DNA of 64,000 bases from Mortierella sp. BCC40632 (taxonomy: Eukaryota > Mortierellomycota > Mortierellomycetes > Mortierellales > Mortierellaceae). Below are positions 1 through 12,488 of the stretch, one piece after another; position 1 is the stretch's first letter, and each line of letters starts with the position of its first letter. Made by a program: the position numbers and the translations under genes. The stretch lies in the NCBI GenBank assembly GCA_011634665.1, contig WAEK01000001.1, forward strand, positions 3,558,501 to 3,622,500, given 5' to 3'. The notes below the pieces were generated by a model, which worked only from the letters and a program-made list of their open reading frames with translations, ran no database searches and was not told the DNA's origin.

Positions 1-549
1 TCCAGACGAAGGATGGCCAGCTGCAGCAATCGTCGCTGCTGCCGCTGCTGCTGTTGCTGATACTGCAGACGAAGAAAGGGTTGAATGGGAATCGGTCGCC
101 GATTCATGATTGGCTGACGTAGAAGACAGGGTCGAGGTAGAGTTGGAAGCCGCTGTTGTAGAATTGGAAGAAGAGGAGTACGTTGTATTGGTAGTCGTGG
201 TAGTCGTGGTCGTAGTCGTAGCAGAAGTAGTGGTGGTGGCGGTGGCGGTGGCGGTGGCGGCAAGGAGAGTATCATCAGTGCGTAGTCGGGAAGGGTGGGT
301 ATTGGTGTCCGTTCTGACGTGTGGACTGGACTGAGAAGGACGTGATGGGTGGCCCGAGCTGGAGACAGAGGAGGAGGAGACAGCTGAAGAAGCTGTGGCT
401 ATTGAGGTGGAGGTGGAGGTAGAGGAGGAGGAAGAAGAGGAGGTAGTGGGGAAACAAAGGGTTGATGCCGGACGGCGGTGCTGGGTGGTGAGGATCGTGA
501 CTGGTCCATGGGATTGACACCAGACAGCTAAAGCAATGAGTGCATTCAT
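1..549 (-). CDS. Folliculin/Lst7 family protein, N-terminal part, runs off left edge
   Basis: The minus-strand frame opens with ATG at 549-547 and stays open for 183 codons to the window edge. Its first residues, MNALIALAVWCQSHGP, match the conserved beginning of folliculin (human FLCN starts MNAIVALCHFCELHGP), so this is very probably the longin-domain start of an FLCN/Lst7 protein. In the known family, FLCN with FNIP (Lst7 with Lst4 in yeast) is a GTPase-activating complex for Rag/Gtr GTPases on the lysosome or vacuole, relaying amino-acid status to TORC1. After about residue 30 the sequence becomes a long Ser/Thr/Ala-rich insert of low complexity, as is common in fungal members, so the rest of the longin and DENN domains must lie to the left outside the window. 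The upstream leader is CT-rich on the coding strand. Introns within this part are not needed but cannot be excluded. The call rests on a short but characteristic motif. Confidence 0.75.
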   Translation of the reverse strand, partial: MNALIALAVWCQSHGPVTILTTQHRRPASTLCFPTTSSSSSSSTSTSTSIATASSAVSSSSVSSSGHPSRPSQSSPHVRTDTNTHPSRLRTDDTLLAATATATATTTTSATTTTTTTTTTNTTYSSSSNSTTAASNSTSTLSSTSANHESATDSHSTLSSSAVSATAAAAAATIAAAGHPSSG

Positions 550-1855
550 TCGTCAGCCCGAGGAGATGCGGCCAACAGAGGGCCGTATAGATGCGGATTG
601 CACTCGGGGAAGAGGGGGGAGGGGGAAAGGTAAGAGGAGAAGGCGGAGGAGAAAGAGGAAAGAAAGAAAGAAAGGAAGGAAGAAAGAGAGAGAACGGAAT
701 GGAAAGCTGTCTCTGGCGTCAGGTGGCGCGATGGCTGGGAGAAGTGCAAAGGGAAGAAAGGGGGTGGGGGTGGTAGACACCCGGATAAACCACGACCGAG
801 GAAACAGAATGGAGAGGCAGTGGATGGCAGGATGCAGGTGGCAAGGAGCGGGATCCAGCACAGAGAAAGAGGGAAGGAGGGAGGAAGGAGGGGGATGCAA
901 AAGAAGCGATGGCGGGCGATTGCGGGATCCGGCGATGCAGGATGGCGATTACGGATATGGAGGGAAGGATGGGGAAAGAAAAAAATGGATATGATGCCTG
1001 GACGATTTGGATGGCAGATGGGATATCAACACAGCGTTAAAAGAGTAAGAGAGGAGGGCAAAAGAGAGAAAGAGAGAGAGAGAGAGAGAAGATAGAGAGA
1101 AGCAAGAGTGGGGAATGATAAAATAAAAAGCGAGACCGATCTATGCGCGAGGACATCAAAAGGGCGGATGGGAGAGGAGGAGAAAGAGAAAGAAAGAGAG
1201 AGAGAGAGAGACGAACAAACCAAAAACGGACAGCATCAACACGCTGCGCCGACGCCGAAAGAAAAAAAAAAAAAAAGGGGTTTGATCGTCTTTGATTGAC
1301 AGGGGCAGCCATTGAGAGAGGGATCAGGATCCTGACCAGAAGCAAGAGAAAGTGAAAAAGGGCAAAGGAGAAAAGTGCTCGCGAGGATGGCACCAGGTGA
1401 GAAAGCAGTGCCTCCATCTTTTTTTCCCTTTTTTTCTTTCTTTCTTTCTTTCTGTCTTTCTCTTTCAAGCACCGCAATCTGTCAACAATCATCCTCAAAC
1501 CATTGAGGAGATGATTTTTTTTTTTCTCTCATCAGCTAAGTTTGGCTGCGTGGTCGGCTGTGGTCGCCTTGGGGAAAAAAGCTCGGCTTGCTGGATGGGA
1601 TGCTGCACCACGCGCCAAAAGGGCCATGGCCTTGGACCTCGCATGGACTCGGCTCTGCCCCTCTCGGAACGAAATATCATGAAACCATTGGCTCTCATCC
1701 GCCCGACCATCCGTCGAGGGGTGAATATACACTGAGGAGTTGTTGCGTATCAAGTCCATGGTGTGTAAACTCAGAGCAGGGCGGGTACTCGCATGGCCAT
1801 ATGCCCAAACATGGAGGATCTCCACAGGGCCCGACAACATGGTACGGAACAACAG

Positions 1856-1888
<33 letters not shown>

Positions 1889-2282
1889 CATGGCAGACAC
1901 ATGTTGCCCGCATGCATGGCGTGGTGTGCCGTCAAGCAGAGCACTCAAGCGATGCAAACGTGGCATCGCATGGCAGCACTGGGCATTAGATAGCTGTAGC
2001 CATGCAGCTCATCAGGACGGGGACTGAACCATGCCACAATTAGTTCGTTTGTCGCATCTCTTTCCTCATGTAGAAACCGGCATGCAAAATATATCGTGAT
2101 AGAATGTTTTCTTTTTCTTTTTCTTTTTCTTTTTTGTTTTCCTCATTGTCTTCATTCTCTTCAATGTGATAAAAACCATGCATGAACCAGACTCTATGGA
2201 TGAATTGACTCCTCGATATATTCCTTCTTTCTGCTCACTTTCCCTTTTCCGGAGCCCGGCGTGATAGGGTAGTGCCCCATGC
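550..2282. other. Intergenic: folliculin leader and DnaJ 3' side
   Basis: No convincing gene. The + strand is purine-rich from about 600 to 1240 (GGA/GAAA blocks and AG dinucleotide runs near 1073-1090 and 1195-1210), i.e. CT-rich on the folliculin coding strand. A second short AG run lies at about 1861-1888. The open frames here are low-complexity artefacts of these tracts. Confidence 0.6.
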
Positions 2283-4463
2283 TTAAGCGGGCGGGGGGTC
2301 AGCCTTGACAGACTCGAACACAGCTCCAATGATCTTGAGGGCCGTTGCACGCTTGATAAGGACCGATTTAGGAACAGTAGGGTCACTCAACACTGTCTCG
2401 CAAACATCGCGCAGAACACCTAGTCGTTATTTAATCAAGGTCATGGTTCTTTGGTATTAGTTCTGACACGGTCTCCTCGCTCTTTCCCAAGACCTTTTGT
2501 TAAAAACAATTGAATTTTAGCATAGAAATATAAACAAACCTTCGACTTCGAGCTTTGAGCCCTTCCACAGTGCGCGAAGACCCATGGTTGCAGCAGCTTC
2601 TTCAAGTTGCTTCTTCTTGACATCGTCTGCCTTGTCCTCGGCCTCCTGAAGCTGAGAAAAGCTTTGCTGAAGATCCATGGCTGCCCTGAGTGTAGACACG
2701 GTTTCAGAGAGGATGTGACCCTTCTCACGGAAACCGTGGTAGAATCCTCCCAGTCCGAGCAACTCGGACCGTCCCAGATGCTGCTTCGCCTTCAGAGTAT
2801 AAGTGAATCCAATCGCGTGCAACAACTCCACACCGTAACTCTCTGTCTTGAGTTCATCAGCCTCAATACGCATCTGATCCTGGTAAGCCTTGGTCGCTGT
2901 AGCATCGCATGGACCCTCAGTATAGATATTCAGGCGGTGGACCAAGGTCTTGACCAGCTTGTCAACTCGAGCTTGGCGTGCTTCATCCCTGGCCTTGTCC
3001 TTGACTTCATTCGCAGTTGCTTCGCGTTTCGCCTTTTCCTCTGGAGTCAAGTTTGCCGTCGACTCTTCATCAGCCTCGCTCAAGGCATCCCGCATATCCC
3101 GTCCGATTGAGATTTCTCCAATATAATCCACGAAGCGGTCGCCTCCAAACTGTTGCTTAAAGAAGGCCTCCGGGTTGACTAAGTGGGGTGGGTAGATAAA
3201 GGATTTAAAGACAGTCCTGTCAGTGGGACCAGATCACATTCCTCATGTGGGAAACGGAACAACTTGGCACCGGCAAAAAAGAGCAACCTACCGAATCCGC
3301 CTTCAGGAGAGACGTCCTTGTTGTGACCATACATGTTGTACTCGGATCTCAGTTTTGGATCCGACAGAATCTGGTATGCCTCTGAGATCTTTTGGAACTG
3401 TTTACCAAAAATATGGGGTGATTTCATGTTAGTTGGGGAGTAATCTCCAATAGACAAAGCCAGGGCAAGTGAGAGAAGCCCTTTTTTTTTTTTTGTCATT
3501 CTTCACTGTCATATGATGACATTTAGTAATAGCCCTGATGCCCAGTTGAGTTATTCCTTTCTCCAACACTTCTTGCACCCTGGGAGATGGGAGAGAGGAG
3601 GGGAGAGAGGAGGAGAAAAGTGCATATATTCGTTCGTCTCCTGAAGTCAACTATTGTCGAATGATATCCTCGGCCCCTCGTGTTTTTTTTTTTTTTTTTT
3701 TTTGCTTATTCGTCATCCTAGTGGCGATGTTACTCATTCGAGAAATTCACCAGCTGTACATGATATCCGGTTGTCCATGCTGTCCATCTCTTCCACGAAT
3801 AATCCCGATGGGCTAAACAAAAAGTGGGGGAAAAAAAAAGAGTAGTTTTGGCCAGGGTTGGGGGTGCAATACCTTTTCATGGGCATCTGGGTCGGGGTTT
3901 TTGTCAGGGTGGTTCTGAAGAGCCAGTTGCCTATAGTTCTTTTTGATTTGTGCAGCTGTCGCATCTGTTGGTACTCCAAGAATCTCGTACAGCTCCGTCT
4001 CCAGAGGGTTGGCATCTATGAGGGGTTGGAATGAGTATTAGAACCGGTAGCGTCGATGCATGCCTCGGATTGATCATTGAGAGACGTTTGGATGATGACC
4101 TTTGGGTGACCAATTCTTAATTCACTTGGCACGCAATCAAGTCTCCTTTCTCCCCGTCTCAATTCAAAGAGTGTTCCTATTACCTGTGCCAGTGCCAACC
4201 TTTTTGGGTTTGACTGTAGGGTTCTTCTTGCTATCAGGCTTAGGGGTGCTGTTGTTTGAGGAAGTTGAGCTTGTTGCATTGGCAGTGGCACCCTTTGGCG
4301 GGAACTGGATGTCGATACTAAGAACCTGTTTGCATGCATAGCATTCGATGTAGGTAGGCTCATCAGTCTTCTTGGGCATCAAGAACTCGACAGGGGTATT
4401 GCAGCTGATGCATTCTGCTGTCAGGTACTGGGGTTTCCTAGATTCGATGATTGTAGGACCCAT
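2283..4463 (-). CDS. J-domain protein with DnaJ-X domain (Caj1/Djp1-like), 5 exons
   Basis: Exons in coding order are 4463-4184, 4015-3873, 3397-3292, 3178-2540 and 2419-2283 (stop TAA). They sum to 1305 nt, or 434 aa, with phases that agree at every GT-AG junction. The N-terminus carries two CxxC pairs (CISC and CYAC, about residues 19-45), suggesting a small zinc-binding unit. A J-domain follows ([19 protein letters not shown], then the essential HPDKNPDP turn), and then the DnaJ-X region (the [15 protein letters not shown] segment and a long charged helical part). Family members stimulate Hsp70 ATPase; the yeast relatives Caj1 and Djp1 act in the cytosol and in peroxisomal or mitochondrial protein import. 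The intact HPD indicates an active co-chaperone. The specific substrate cannot be told from sequence. Between the J-domain halves is a 475-bp intron containing a T-run. Divergent from the Set3-like gene. Confidence 0.85.
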
Positions 4464-4975
4464 TGGAGCTGGCTGTTTGAAATTCTAGCAGGATCGAGAA
4501 GCCAAAGAGAAAAGAGGATGGAAGATGTTGCTTTTGCAGGACAGGTATGGAAAAAAAAAAAAAAAAAAAAAGTGAGCTGCTCAGCAACAAAGAGCAGCGA
4601 TGGTCGGGCAGAATCGAAGAGAGGTCCGAGAGCAGTACAGGAGAGGGGAGACAAAGGAGGATTGAGGAACAGAGGAGGGTTGGACAAGGTTGCCAAGAGG
4701 TGATGGATGAAAAAAAAAAAAAAAAAGGCTTCCTCATCACGTGGAAATGACCGATGACCCACTCGCCGGTCATGGGCACACGCACAGAGTCTGTCAGTCG
4801 CCATGAACATGCATCTGTGCTCTCTACGACATGGCGCAAGAGCTGATACGTGAGTCATGCTGGGCATATCATTAAGGAACCTTCGACCATCAAGGAACAG
4901 AGGCTCGATGGCCAACATCAGTAACCAGCATCGTTACGCCTTTCACTCATGCGATGCTCCATTGGCGCACTGGAG

Positions 4976-5000
4976 AGCTGAGCTGAGCTGAGCTGAGCTG
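4976..5000. repeat. AGCTG pentamer tandem run
   Basis: Five tandem copies of a GAGCT/AGCTG unit, lying in the DnaJ/Set3 divergent intergenic region. Confidence 0.8.
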
Positions 5001-6182
5001 CAACAGGCAGGCTGAGCTGGCAGACTGGAGTGACCTCTTGTGTGATCCATCGGCGCCACTGGGTCGATCGATCGGCCCATCGGGATCGATGACCCCCTTA
5101 GCAGGCTGATGAGCATCAGTTGCATCGGCATCGGGCCCCTCTCTTCCCGTTCCTTCCATCCCCTCCCCTTCGTTCTCCCTCATCTCCCGTCCTTTCCCCG
5201 TTCATCATCGTCACCTGCCCATCCTCTTGCTCTCGCTCTCTCTCGGTCTCTTTTTTTTTTTCTTTCTCTCTTTCTCTTTCCCTCTCACTCTCTTTTTTTT
5301 TTTTTTTTATTTCTTTTCGATCCTCTCTCCTTTCTTTCCATTCCCCATTTCGACCAAATCCATCATTTCAATGCTTTTGGATTCGTCATCGGCGGCGCAT
5401 CATCATTCGCTCGTTTTATCTTTTCGCGATCATCTCATCCCGCTTTTATTTTATAAAATCTATAAATCCTCATCCCGGCTCTTTCTTTCTATCCTTTTGC
5501 ACTCAACACCTCTCACGCATCTCTCCAAGCACCCAGCACTGCCAACAGCGCCAACGCATCTATCCTGCCGAACGCAACTCGTCGTCTTCCATTCCTGTTC
5601 ATCGCACCACATCATCGATCTAACCAACCCAACGACCATTCCATCGGTAAAGAGAGCACTCATCTGTCCTTACCTGCCCCATCCTACCCTTCTTTGGGGG
5701 GGGGGGAGACAGCTTTTTTTTTTTTTTTTTTTTCCTTTCTCATCAAACTCCATTCCCACTCCGTCTTCTTTTGTCCGCCAATATGCATCCATCGGCAGGC
5801 AAACAGGGTGCGTGGTGTGTGGTGTGTGTGTGTGTGAAGTTTGGGGCGTCTGCACCCTGCCCAGCCTTTTGTTTCTGTCCATGATCAATCAAACAATCAG
5901 ACATCCCTGCGTGCCCACCTTGCTGCAGCATCTCCTTGACCATACCTCTGACTGTAGGAGGTCGATCCATCTCCCGTTTGGCTCCTGTGATTGCTGGAGT
6001 CGGATGCATGATCTATTAATGTACATCTCTGCATCGCCCTCCAAGTGTTGACAGACACACACACAAGCAACCATCGTTTGGTTCTCTCACATTCACTGGG
6101 GTAGAGGCGCCATGCAGCTGTTGTAATCCTTCCGACCCGATGGCCGTGTCTGTCTCCCCACACACGACGAGAACCCTTTGGC

Positions 6183-6217
<35 letters not shown>

Positions 6218-6464
6218 TGCAGTCTCAGATCCCGCACCAGCTCCTTTCCTCACCTCACCTCACCTTTCCTTTTCCTCCGCGTCGCCCATCAGACGAATCG
6301 TGATCGGCGAGTTGCTGTGGAAGGAATGGATCGGGCGATTATTCAGCGCTTGACGCTCGCACGACAGTTTTGCCTCTTCACCTTGAAGCTGTCAAGGTCG
6401 AGCGGCCCGGGATCTGCTTCGCACACACACACTATTGTCTGCGCCTCTGAGTGGGTGGGGGCAT

Positions 6465-6489
6465 CATCCATCCATCCATCCATCCATCT
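6465..6489. repeat. CATC tetranucleotide microsatellite
   Basis: About six tandem CATC units in the presumed 5' leader of the Set3-like gene. Confidence 0.8.
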
Positions 6490-6836
6490 AATCCATCGAT
6501 TTCTTTCACCAGTGTTCCAATCTCTGACGACTCATTTTATCTCTCTTTCTTTCATTCCATCTCACTTTTTTCCCACTGAATCGATTGGATCAATCCTTCT
6601 CCATTCCATCGATTGCCTGCCGATCCTTGCTTTTCATCCATCCTTGTCAATACTATCGTCAACTCTCCATGCCGGTCGGATAGCATACTCATCCATCTCT
6701 TCTATCATAATCGCCTTTCTTCGACCTCATCTCTACCTCTAACATCAACGATAACGACAAGAAAAAAAAAAAAAAAAGAGACGAGCCACTTACGCCCCCA
6801 CAGTCAAAGTCTCAGAGAGGAGCGTGAGGCGCCACA

Positions 6837-9800
6837 ATGTCAAAGCTAAACGCAGCCGCAGCACCATCCATCACAAATTTAGCCAACAAGGCCATCAATC
6901 GGCTATCAGGCAACAGCAACAACAGCAATAACAGTAACTCAAGACAGTTTGTGGACGAAGAAGTAGAATCTGGCGACAACGAAGGCGATGACGATGATGC
7001 TGGTATCATTCGGTGCATCTGCAATTATACAGAGGACGATGGCTTCACGATCCAGTGTGAGCGGTGTCTTGTATGGCAACACGTTGTTTGCGTAGGGATC
7101 GTCCAATCTAATGTTCCCGACCGGTACTTGTGCGAGCTTTGTAGTCCCCGCCCAATGGACAAGAAGCGTGCCAATGAGATCCAACGGAGGCGGAATGGCG
7201 GATCTGAACGCAAAAGAGAAAAGACGCCACCTGCCAAGAAGAAGCAGCCTGCAGTAGGTCGACCCCGGAAACAGTTTGGATCGACCAGTGGGAGCATTTC
7301 AGAACATTCATTTGGATCATCGTCCAACCCATCGTCCAAGCAGCCGCCATCGGCATTCAAGGAAAATGGATCCCAGCCCAATCCAGGGAGCCAATCTGGA
7401 ACCGCCACAGAGAACCCTCCCAGCAGTGGTAATAAAAAGTCCAAGGTCATTCCCAGTAACAAGCAGCCGCCCTCTTCCTCCTCCTCCTCCTCCTCCTCAC
7501 ATCAACAACAAAGCTCGCAGCAGCAACATACATCCGCAAACGCAAATCCAACCACATCGGTCTCTAGTGCAAACCATCCTAGCACCACCAGCACCAGCAT
7601 TAGCAATAGCAACTCTTCTTCCTCATATGTCAACAACGGAAGCAGCACACGGAGCAAGCCTTCGGGGAACAACGGTAGCAGCTACCGGCCTGCAGTAGCA
7701 ACGAACGAGGATGAGGACCTGGATATGGAGAGCGATAGCCAAGAAGAGGCGATGGATGCGTATCAGTTTGAGTTCTCGTCCGTGGACGTCAACATTGTCA
7801 CCTCCAAGGCTGTCCAGGATCTCTTTCGGCAGGTTATTGGCAATTTCCGCCAGGCTCAGTCAAGGAAGCGCTCTCTGTCGCTGACCTCAGGAGTGAAACT
7901 ACAAGAGCTCGTCGCTTCGAACGCAGCAGGAAGCAGTGGCTCGCTTATCCCTTCCATCCCAGAGAGCCCTGATCATGCTTCCATGATGGCCCATGGCTCC
8001 CAACCTGCGCCTTCCTTGCCTCTCCCCCTACCGCCACCCCTCTCCAACACTGACACCTCGGGCGTCGTCTCGATCGAGCGAGAGTCGTTGGCAAGGCCCC
8101 TAATGAAGATTGTCGTAAAGCAGATCCACCCGACATCAAAGACCTGTCACTCGCAGGCGCCCCAATACGGCCTCTTTGCAGACTGCAATATCGGCGCCGG
8201 TCGCTTTATGATGGAGTTCAAGGGCGAAGTCTCTCTTAAGTCGACCTACAAGGATGACCCTATTAACCAATACTCCATTCTCGCCACACCCAAACCATTT
8301 GTTCTTTTTCACCCACATCTGGACCTCGTGGTGGATGCAAGGAGAAGTGGGAACGACGCTCGGTTTGCACGGAGGTCCTGTGTTCCCAACACAGAACTGA
8401 GGAGTATTGTCGTTCCTGGTGTTCAGGACCAGACAGTCCATCTGGGGCTCTTTGCCAAGGTTTCAATCGCAAAGGGACAGGAAATCACTCTTGACTGGGA
8501 CTGGAAGAAGGATCACCTTTCACTTCAGCCCCTCAAGGGCGCTGGAGAAAAGTCATCCAAGGACAAGGACGGCCCGTCAAAGAAGAGTTCCAAAGAGATT
8601 CGTAAAGCAAAGTACTTGGTGGCATCGACGCTCTTGGCTCAAACGGATTGCGCATGTGAAAGTCGAGACCGGTGTGTGCTACACCAGATGCTCAAGGACG
8701 GAACGCCAGAGCCGGCGAACCGCGACAACGAAACGTCGCCAGCAAAAGGAACCCGTCCAAAAAAGGTTACTGCAGAGAGCCTCCGACAACGATATGGTAA
8801 CCGTCGGGACCAGTCAGCATTGGATGATCCGGACAGCAAACATTCCGTTGTCCAGGATACAACCGATGACGAGAACTCTGCACAGGAAAGTGTTTCCTCT
8901 ACAAGAGCCTCCAAGTCCTACCGAGCTGAGGCATCGTCTAAGAAGCCTCGCCACAACAGTAGTTATGCACGCCCTCGAAGCACGTCTGTCGATCGAGGCC
9001 TTGAATCAGATTCGGACTCGGACGACAACCGGAAGCGCAAGTCGACAGCACCTGAACGTCAAGGATCACCATTAAAGCGGTCTAGTGTTGTCGCTACCTC
9101 GACTCAAGTCTCTGTCAGCTCAGGTCAGGAAATGTCGGCACGCGAGATGAAGCAAGCACTTATGCTTATCAAAAAGATGGAGGACCGGGATGCAGCAGCA
9201 GCGGCAGCAGCGAACGGCAGTTCGTCCAAGCAGCCAAAGACCCCGACTCTTCCTACAGGGGATGTGAGCTCTAGTCGTTCCTCCAAGAGGATAGCAACTG
9301 GTGTTTCCAGCCAAGGTCGTGCACCAGAAAAAAGTCGATCTGGAGAGTTGGAATCTCGACGCAGTGGCTTCCCAGACAGAAAGACGGACACAGGAGATGA
9401 TGATAGCGTGTCGATTGGGGACAGCGGTATAGATTCCGATTCGAACAATACTCAGCTTCGTCCTGAACAGACAACACGACTGTCGAGCAACAAGCGTTCC
9501 CAGCCAAGATCATCTCAAAGTAAGTGAAATGGCGTTTCTTTCTCATTTGGCTGATGGCCTGGCTGATGGCTGGCTGATGCAACAGCCCAGCTGTCTATCA
9601 CAATCACAATGTGTTTGTTTTTTTTTTTTTTTTTTTCTTCTAACCAAATTTTATTTGCTCTCTCTTCATTCATAAAATCATTCTCATTAGTCAAAGGGGA
9701 CCGGGGCTCTGTTGATTTCGATATTCTCTCACAGTCATCAGCTACTTCAGATTCAGAGATGAAGGATTCCTCCGTTAGGACTTCCAAGAGGCGTTCTCCA

Positions 9801-12488
9801 TCTCAGTCAGGGAAGAAGCAGCCTTACACGGCCTCATCGAGGTATAAACGGATCTCCGAGCTTTCATCATCCAAGAATGCTCCGAGCGATGGTTCATCTC
9901 CCCATCGGAGTCTTGACTCTCATGGTGATCGCCAGACTCTCTCGGGATCGAGCTCAGTCGAAGGAAGCTTTGTCAGCATTGTTGGGAATACGAGTGATGA
10001 GGATGAGACAGATTCTGGAGTGGGTCGCCAACGTCCACCCAATCCACCTCAGCCAACGATGCCATCCAAGCCAACAGTCATGCCATGTAAGAAGGTCTGG
10101 AAAATGATCTACTTGAAGCAAAGGGCCGTGGCCGAACAGGAGGCACGGGACAAGGCAGAGGAGATGAGGAAGAAGGCAGAGGAAGTGTTTGATCTTAAGA
10201 TGGAGGAAGTTGATTCGATCACTGTTACCAACGAGCCCGCTTCCTTTCCCGACGAACCCCTTTCGACTGATGTGCAGGACCTTGGCATGCCAGAGATATC
10301 AGCTGTCAAGGCCGAGGATAGTCCTCCTTCCAACCCGACGCCAGCAGCCAAGAAGAATATTGATTTGGAATCTGGGAAAGCTCAACAGTCCGTCGCAGAA
10401 AGTGATATCTTGAACTTGTTTGGAGATCATACCAAGCCCGTGTCTCGTTCAGATTTGGAAAGCAAAACCAAGCAAATCGATATCCAGGATACCAATGCCG
10501 GCGATACTCCCTTTTCAGCAACGAATGAATGTATTGTCAATATTGTACAGACGAATGCCGATGCAGAGACTGTCGAAACTATTGCAAAGGATGTCAGTCT
10601 TGTTGAGCGTGAAAAGTCACCCCTTCGGATCAGTCTTGAGTCGTATCAATCTCGTCGTGTTCTTTCTGGAGCAGTTGTCAAGGAGGTCGAGTCGTTCAGT
10701 TCCACGGAGTCTGCTACAGCCCCAGCCGTCCAAACTATGGAAAGTGGAGATGTTGAGATGACGGAAGTGGAGCCAGAGAATATTCAAGGCGTCAAGGAAT
10801 CTACGGAACATTTGGATGCAGTCATGAAAAGTCCACCGGCAGAGGAGTCAGATGCCAAGGCTACAACCCCTGTCCCATCAGCAGAGTTAGCGCCAACAGC
10901 CCCAAAGGTCAAACTTTCTCTTCAGGAATATCAAAAACAGCGAATGGAGGCATCGCTCAGGAATAGCTCCAACACCCCCAGTTCAGAAGTTGGCATGATC
11001 GCACCATTCTCTATGGCGGAGGTTGTTTTAAATCAAGCTTTGCTTCAACAGAATTCTGCCGTCACCGAAACTGAACAGAGTCAGAGCCATGATCAAGACA
11101 ACAGCAACGAGGATGTAGAGATGACGGCTGCAGCCCAGGTCGACGAGCACCCTTCCAAGAAGGAGGTGAGTGTAGAAGTTGAAGGTGACCAGTCAGAGAC
11201 AGGAGCACAGGATTCTTCGTCCAACACAATCACTACTTCTACTGCAGCCCCTCCACCAGCAACAGTGCCTTCTACTGGCGATTATTTTGAAGTGAGCAGG
11301 AGTGTTCCAACTCCATTGGTCGGGTTGTCTTCAGAAACAGGGACCCAAGGTACATCGGGGGACTACTTTCCGGTTCAACCTTTTAGTCCGCTTCCTCTTT
11401 CTGCAGGATTGACGCCCTTCTCGAAACTAAATCTCGCTTCGTCGCCACCTCGTAATCTTGGTTCAGGCACTAGTGGGAACAATAGTGCAGAGACAAAAGG
11501 CCCAAGTAGTGGAGTCGGCACGAAATCTCCCAAGAGCCAAAAGTCGGTCGCGTCGGCCTTGACCCCCGCCGCTGCAGCCCCGAATGCTGGCAGCCCAAAG
11601 GACGCTCAAGCAAGTGGAAGCACACACCCTGCAGTGAATCTCCGCAGCCCCGGTAGCAAGTCTGGAGCATCACCGCCACAGTCTCAGAACACTCCTACTG
11701 GATGGAGGACACCAAGGAACCAACAACGAGGACCCTCGCCGCCCCATGGTCCGGCTCATAACCAAGGAGAGTCCTATCGTGCTGGAGCAGTAAGTGGAGC
11801 TTCGTTGTCCACAGGATCACTGACATCCGATCATCGACCGGTCTCGTCGCCCCGTTCTTATGGACCACTTTCTGATCGATCGCAACCACTATTGTCACCA
11901 ACTCGAGAACGGCAACATTCATCATCATTTGGAAACGTCCCCTCATCGCCACTGGAATCTTCAGGTGGGATTGGTGGAGGTGGGTCGTATTTTGGCTATG
12001 GAGACGATCATAAGCGATCATCACCAACAGGGCCCATGTCCATCCCGATGGGGCCAGGACTAGGACCCCGTGAGTACCACAAGTCATCATCATCGTTATC
12101 CCTTTCGATGTCTGATCGGTATCGATCGATGAATGGAGACGAATGGGGATATGGTCGAGGTGGTGGTGGGATGGATTCACAGGGACCCTATGGCGGTGCG
12201 TACCGAGGTCTTCGTGGAGCGCCTCCACCTCCTCCCAGGGATAGGGAGCGCGATCGGGATCGGGATCGGGAACAGGATCGAGAACGTGAAAGGGACCGAG
12301 AACGCGATCGTGACCGAGAGCGGGACCTTGATCGGGAGCGACGAGAGCGATATGACCGAAGAAACGACTATTTCCAGTCAGGAGGCAGAATGGGGGGCGG
12401 GATTGGATTGGGAGGTAATCATTCTGCCCCAGGGGGGCCAGGACAAGCAGGCGGGGGAGGAGGGCCCAACTTTGGCCGGCGTGAGTAG
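6837..12488 (+). CDS. Set3-type chromatin protein: PHD finger + SET domain, 2 exons
   Basis: Exon 1 is 6837-9519 and exon 2 is 9691-12488, joined by a GTAAGT...TTAG intron that splits an Ile codon. The coding length of 5481 nt gives 1826 aa. Residues about 57-110 form a PHD finger (CICNYTEDDG, CERCLVWQHVVC, CELC). Residues about 420-557 form a SET domain (YGLFADCNIGAG start, RRSCVPNTE in the NHS region, ITLDWDW end). PHD followed by a divergent SET is the architecture of yeast Set3/Set4, fly UpSET and human MLL5, which recruit histone deacetylases to H3K4-methylated chromatin and are generally thought to lack robust methyltransferase activity. The rest is low-complexity Ser/Gln-rich sequence, a charged helical stretch, and an Arg-Asp/Glu alternating tail (about 12240-12360) followed by Gly-rich residues. 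The size is much larger than yeast Set3 (751 aa). The ATG follows a CT-rich leader and is the first one in frame. Confidence 0.88.

Larger units (their letters stand above)
4464..6836. other. Divergent intergenic region, DnaJ / Set3-like
   Basis: About 2.4 kb with no supported coding region. GA-rich on + next to the DnaJ start (4490-4730). It contains an AGCTG pentamer run, a possible hairpin at 5061-5095, and strongly CT-rich + strand from 5140 to 5500 and beyond, with several T-runs (5308, 5712 and 6187 areas), leading to the Set3-like ATG. Long frames here are CT-tract artefacts. Confidence 0.6.

Noticed and set aside
110..334. Plus-strand frame made of Val/Glu repeats
   Set aside because: It is the antisense of the Thr/Ser-coding insert of the folliculin gene.
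1037..1498. Minus-strand frame of 153 codons rich in Ser/Leu/Phe
   Set aside because: It is the translation of GA/CT dinucleotide and poly-A tracts and resembles many other such frames in the window.
5227..6051. Plus-strand frame of 274 codons
   Set aside because: Translated CT-rich leader with Phe/Ser runs. The true coding start is the PHD/SET frame at 6837.
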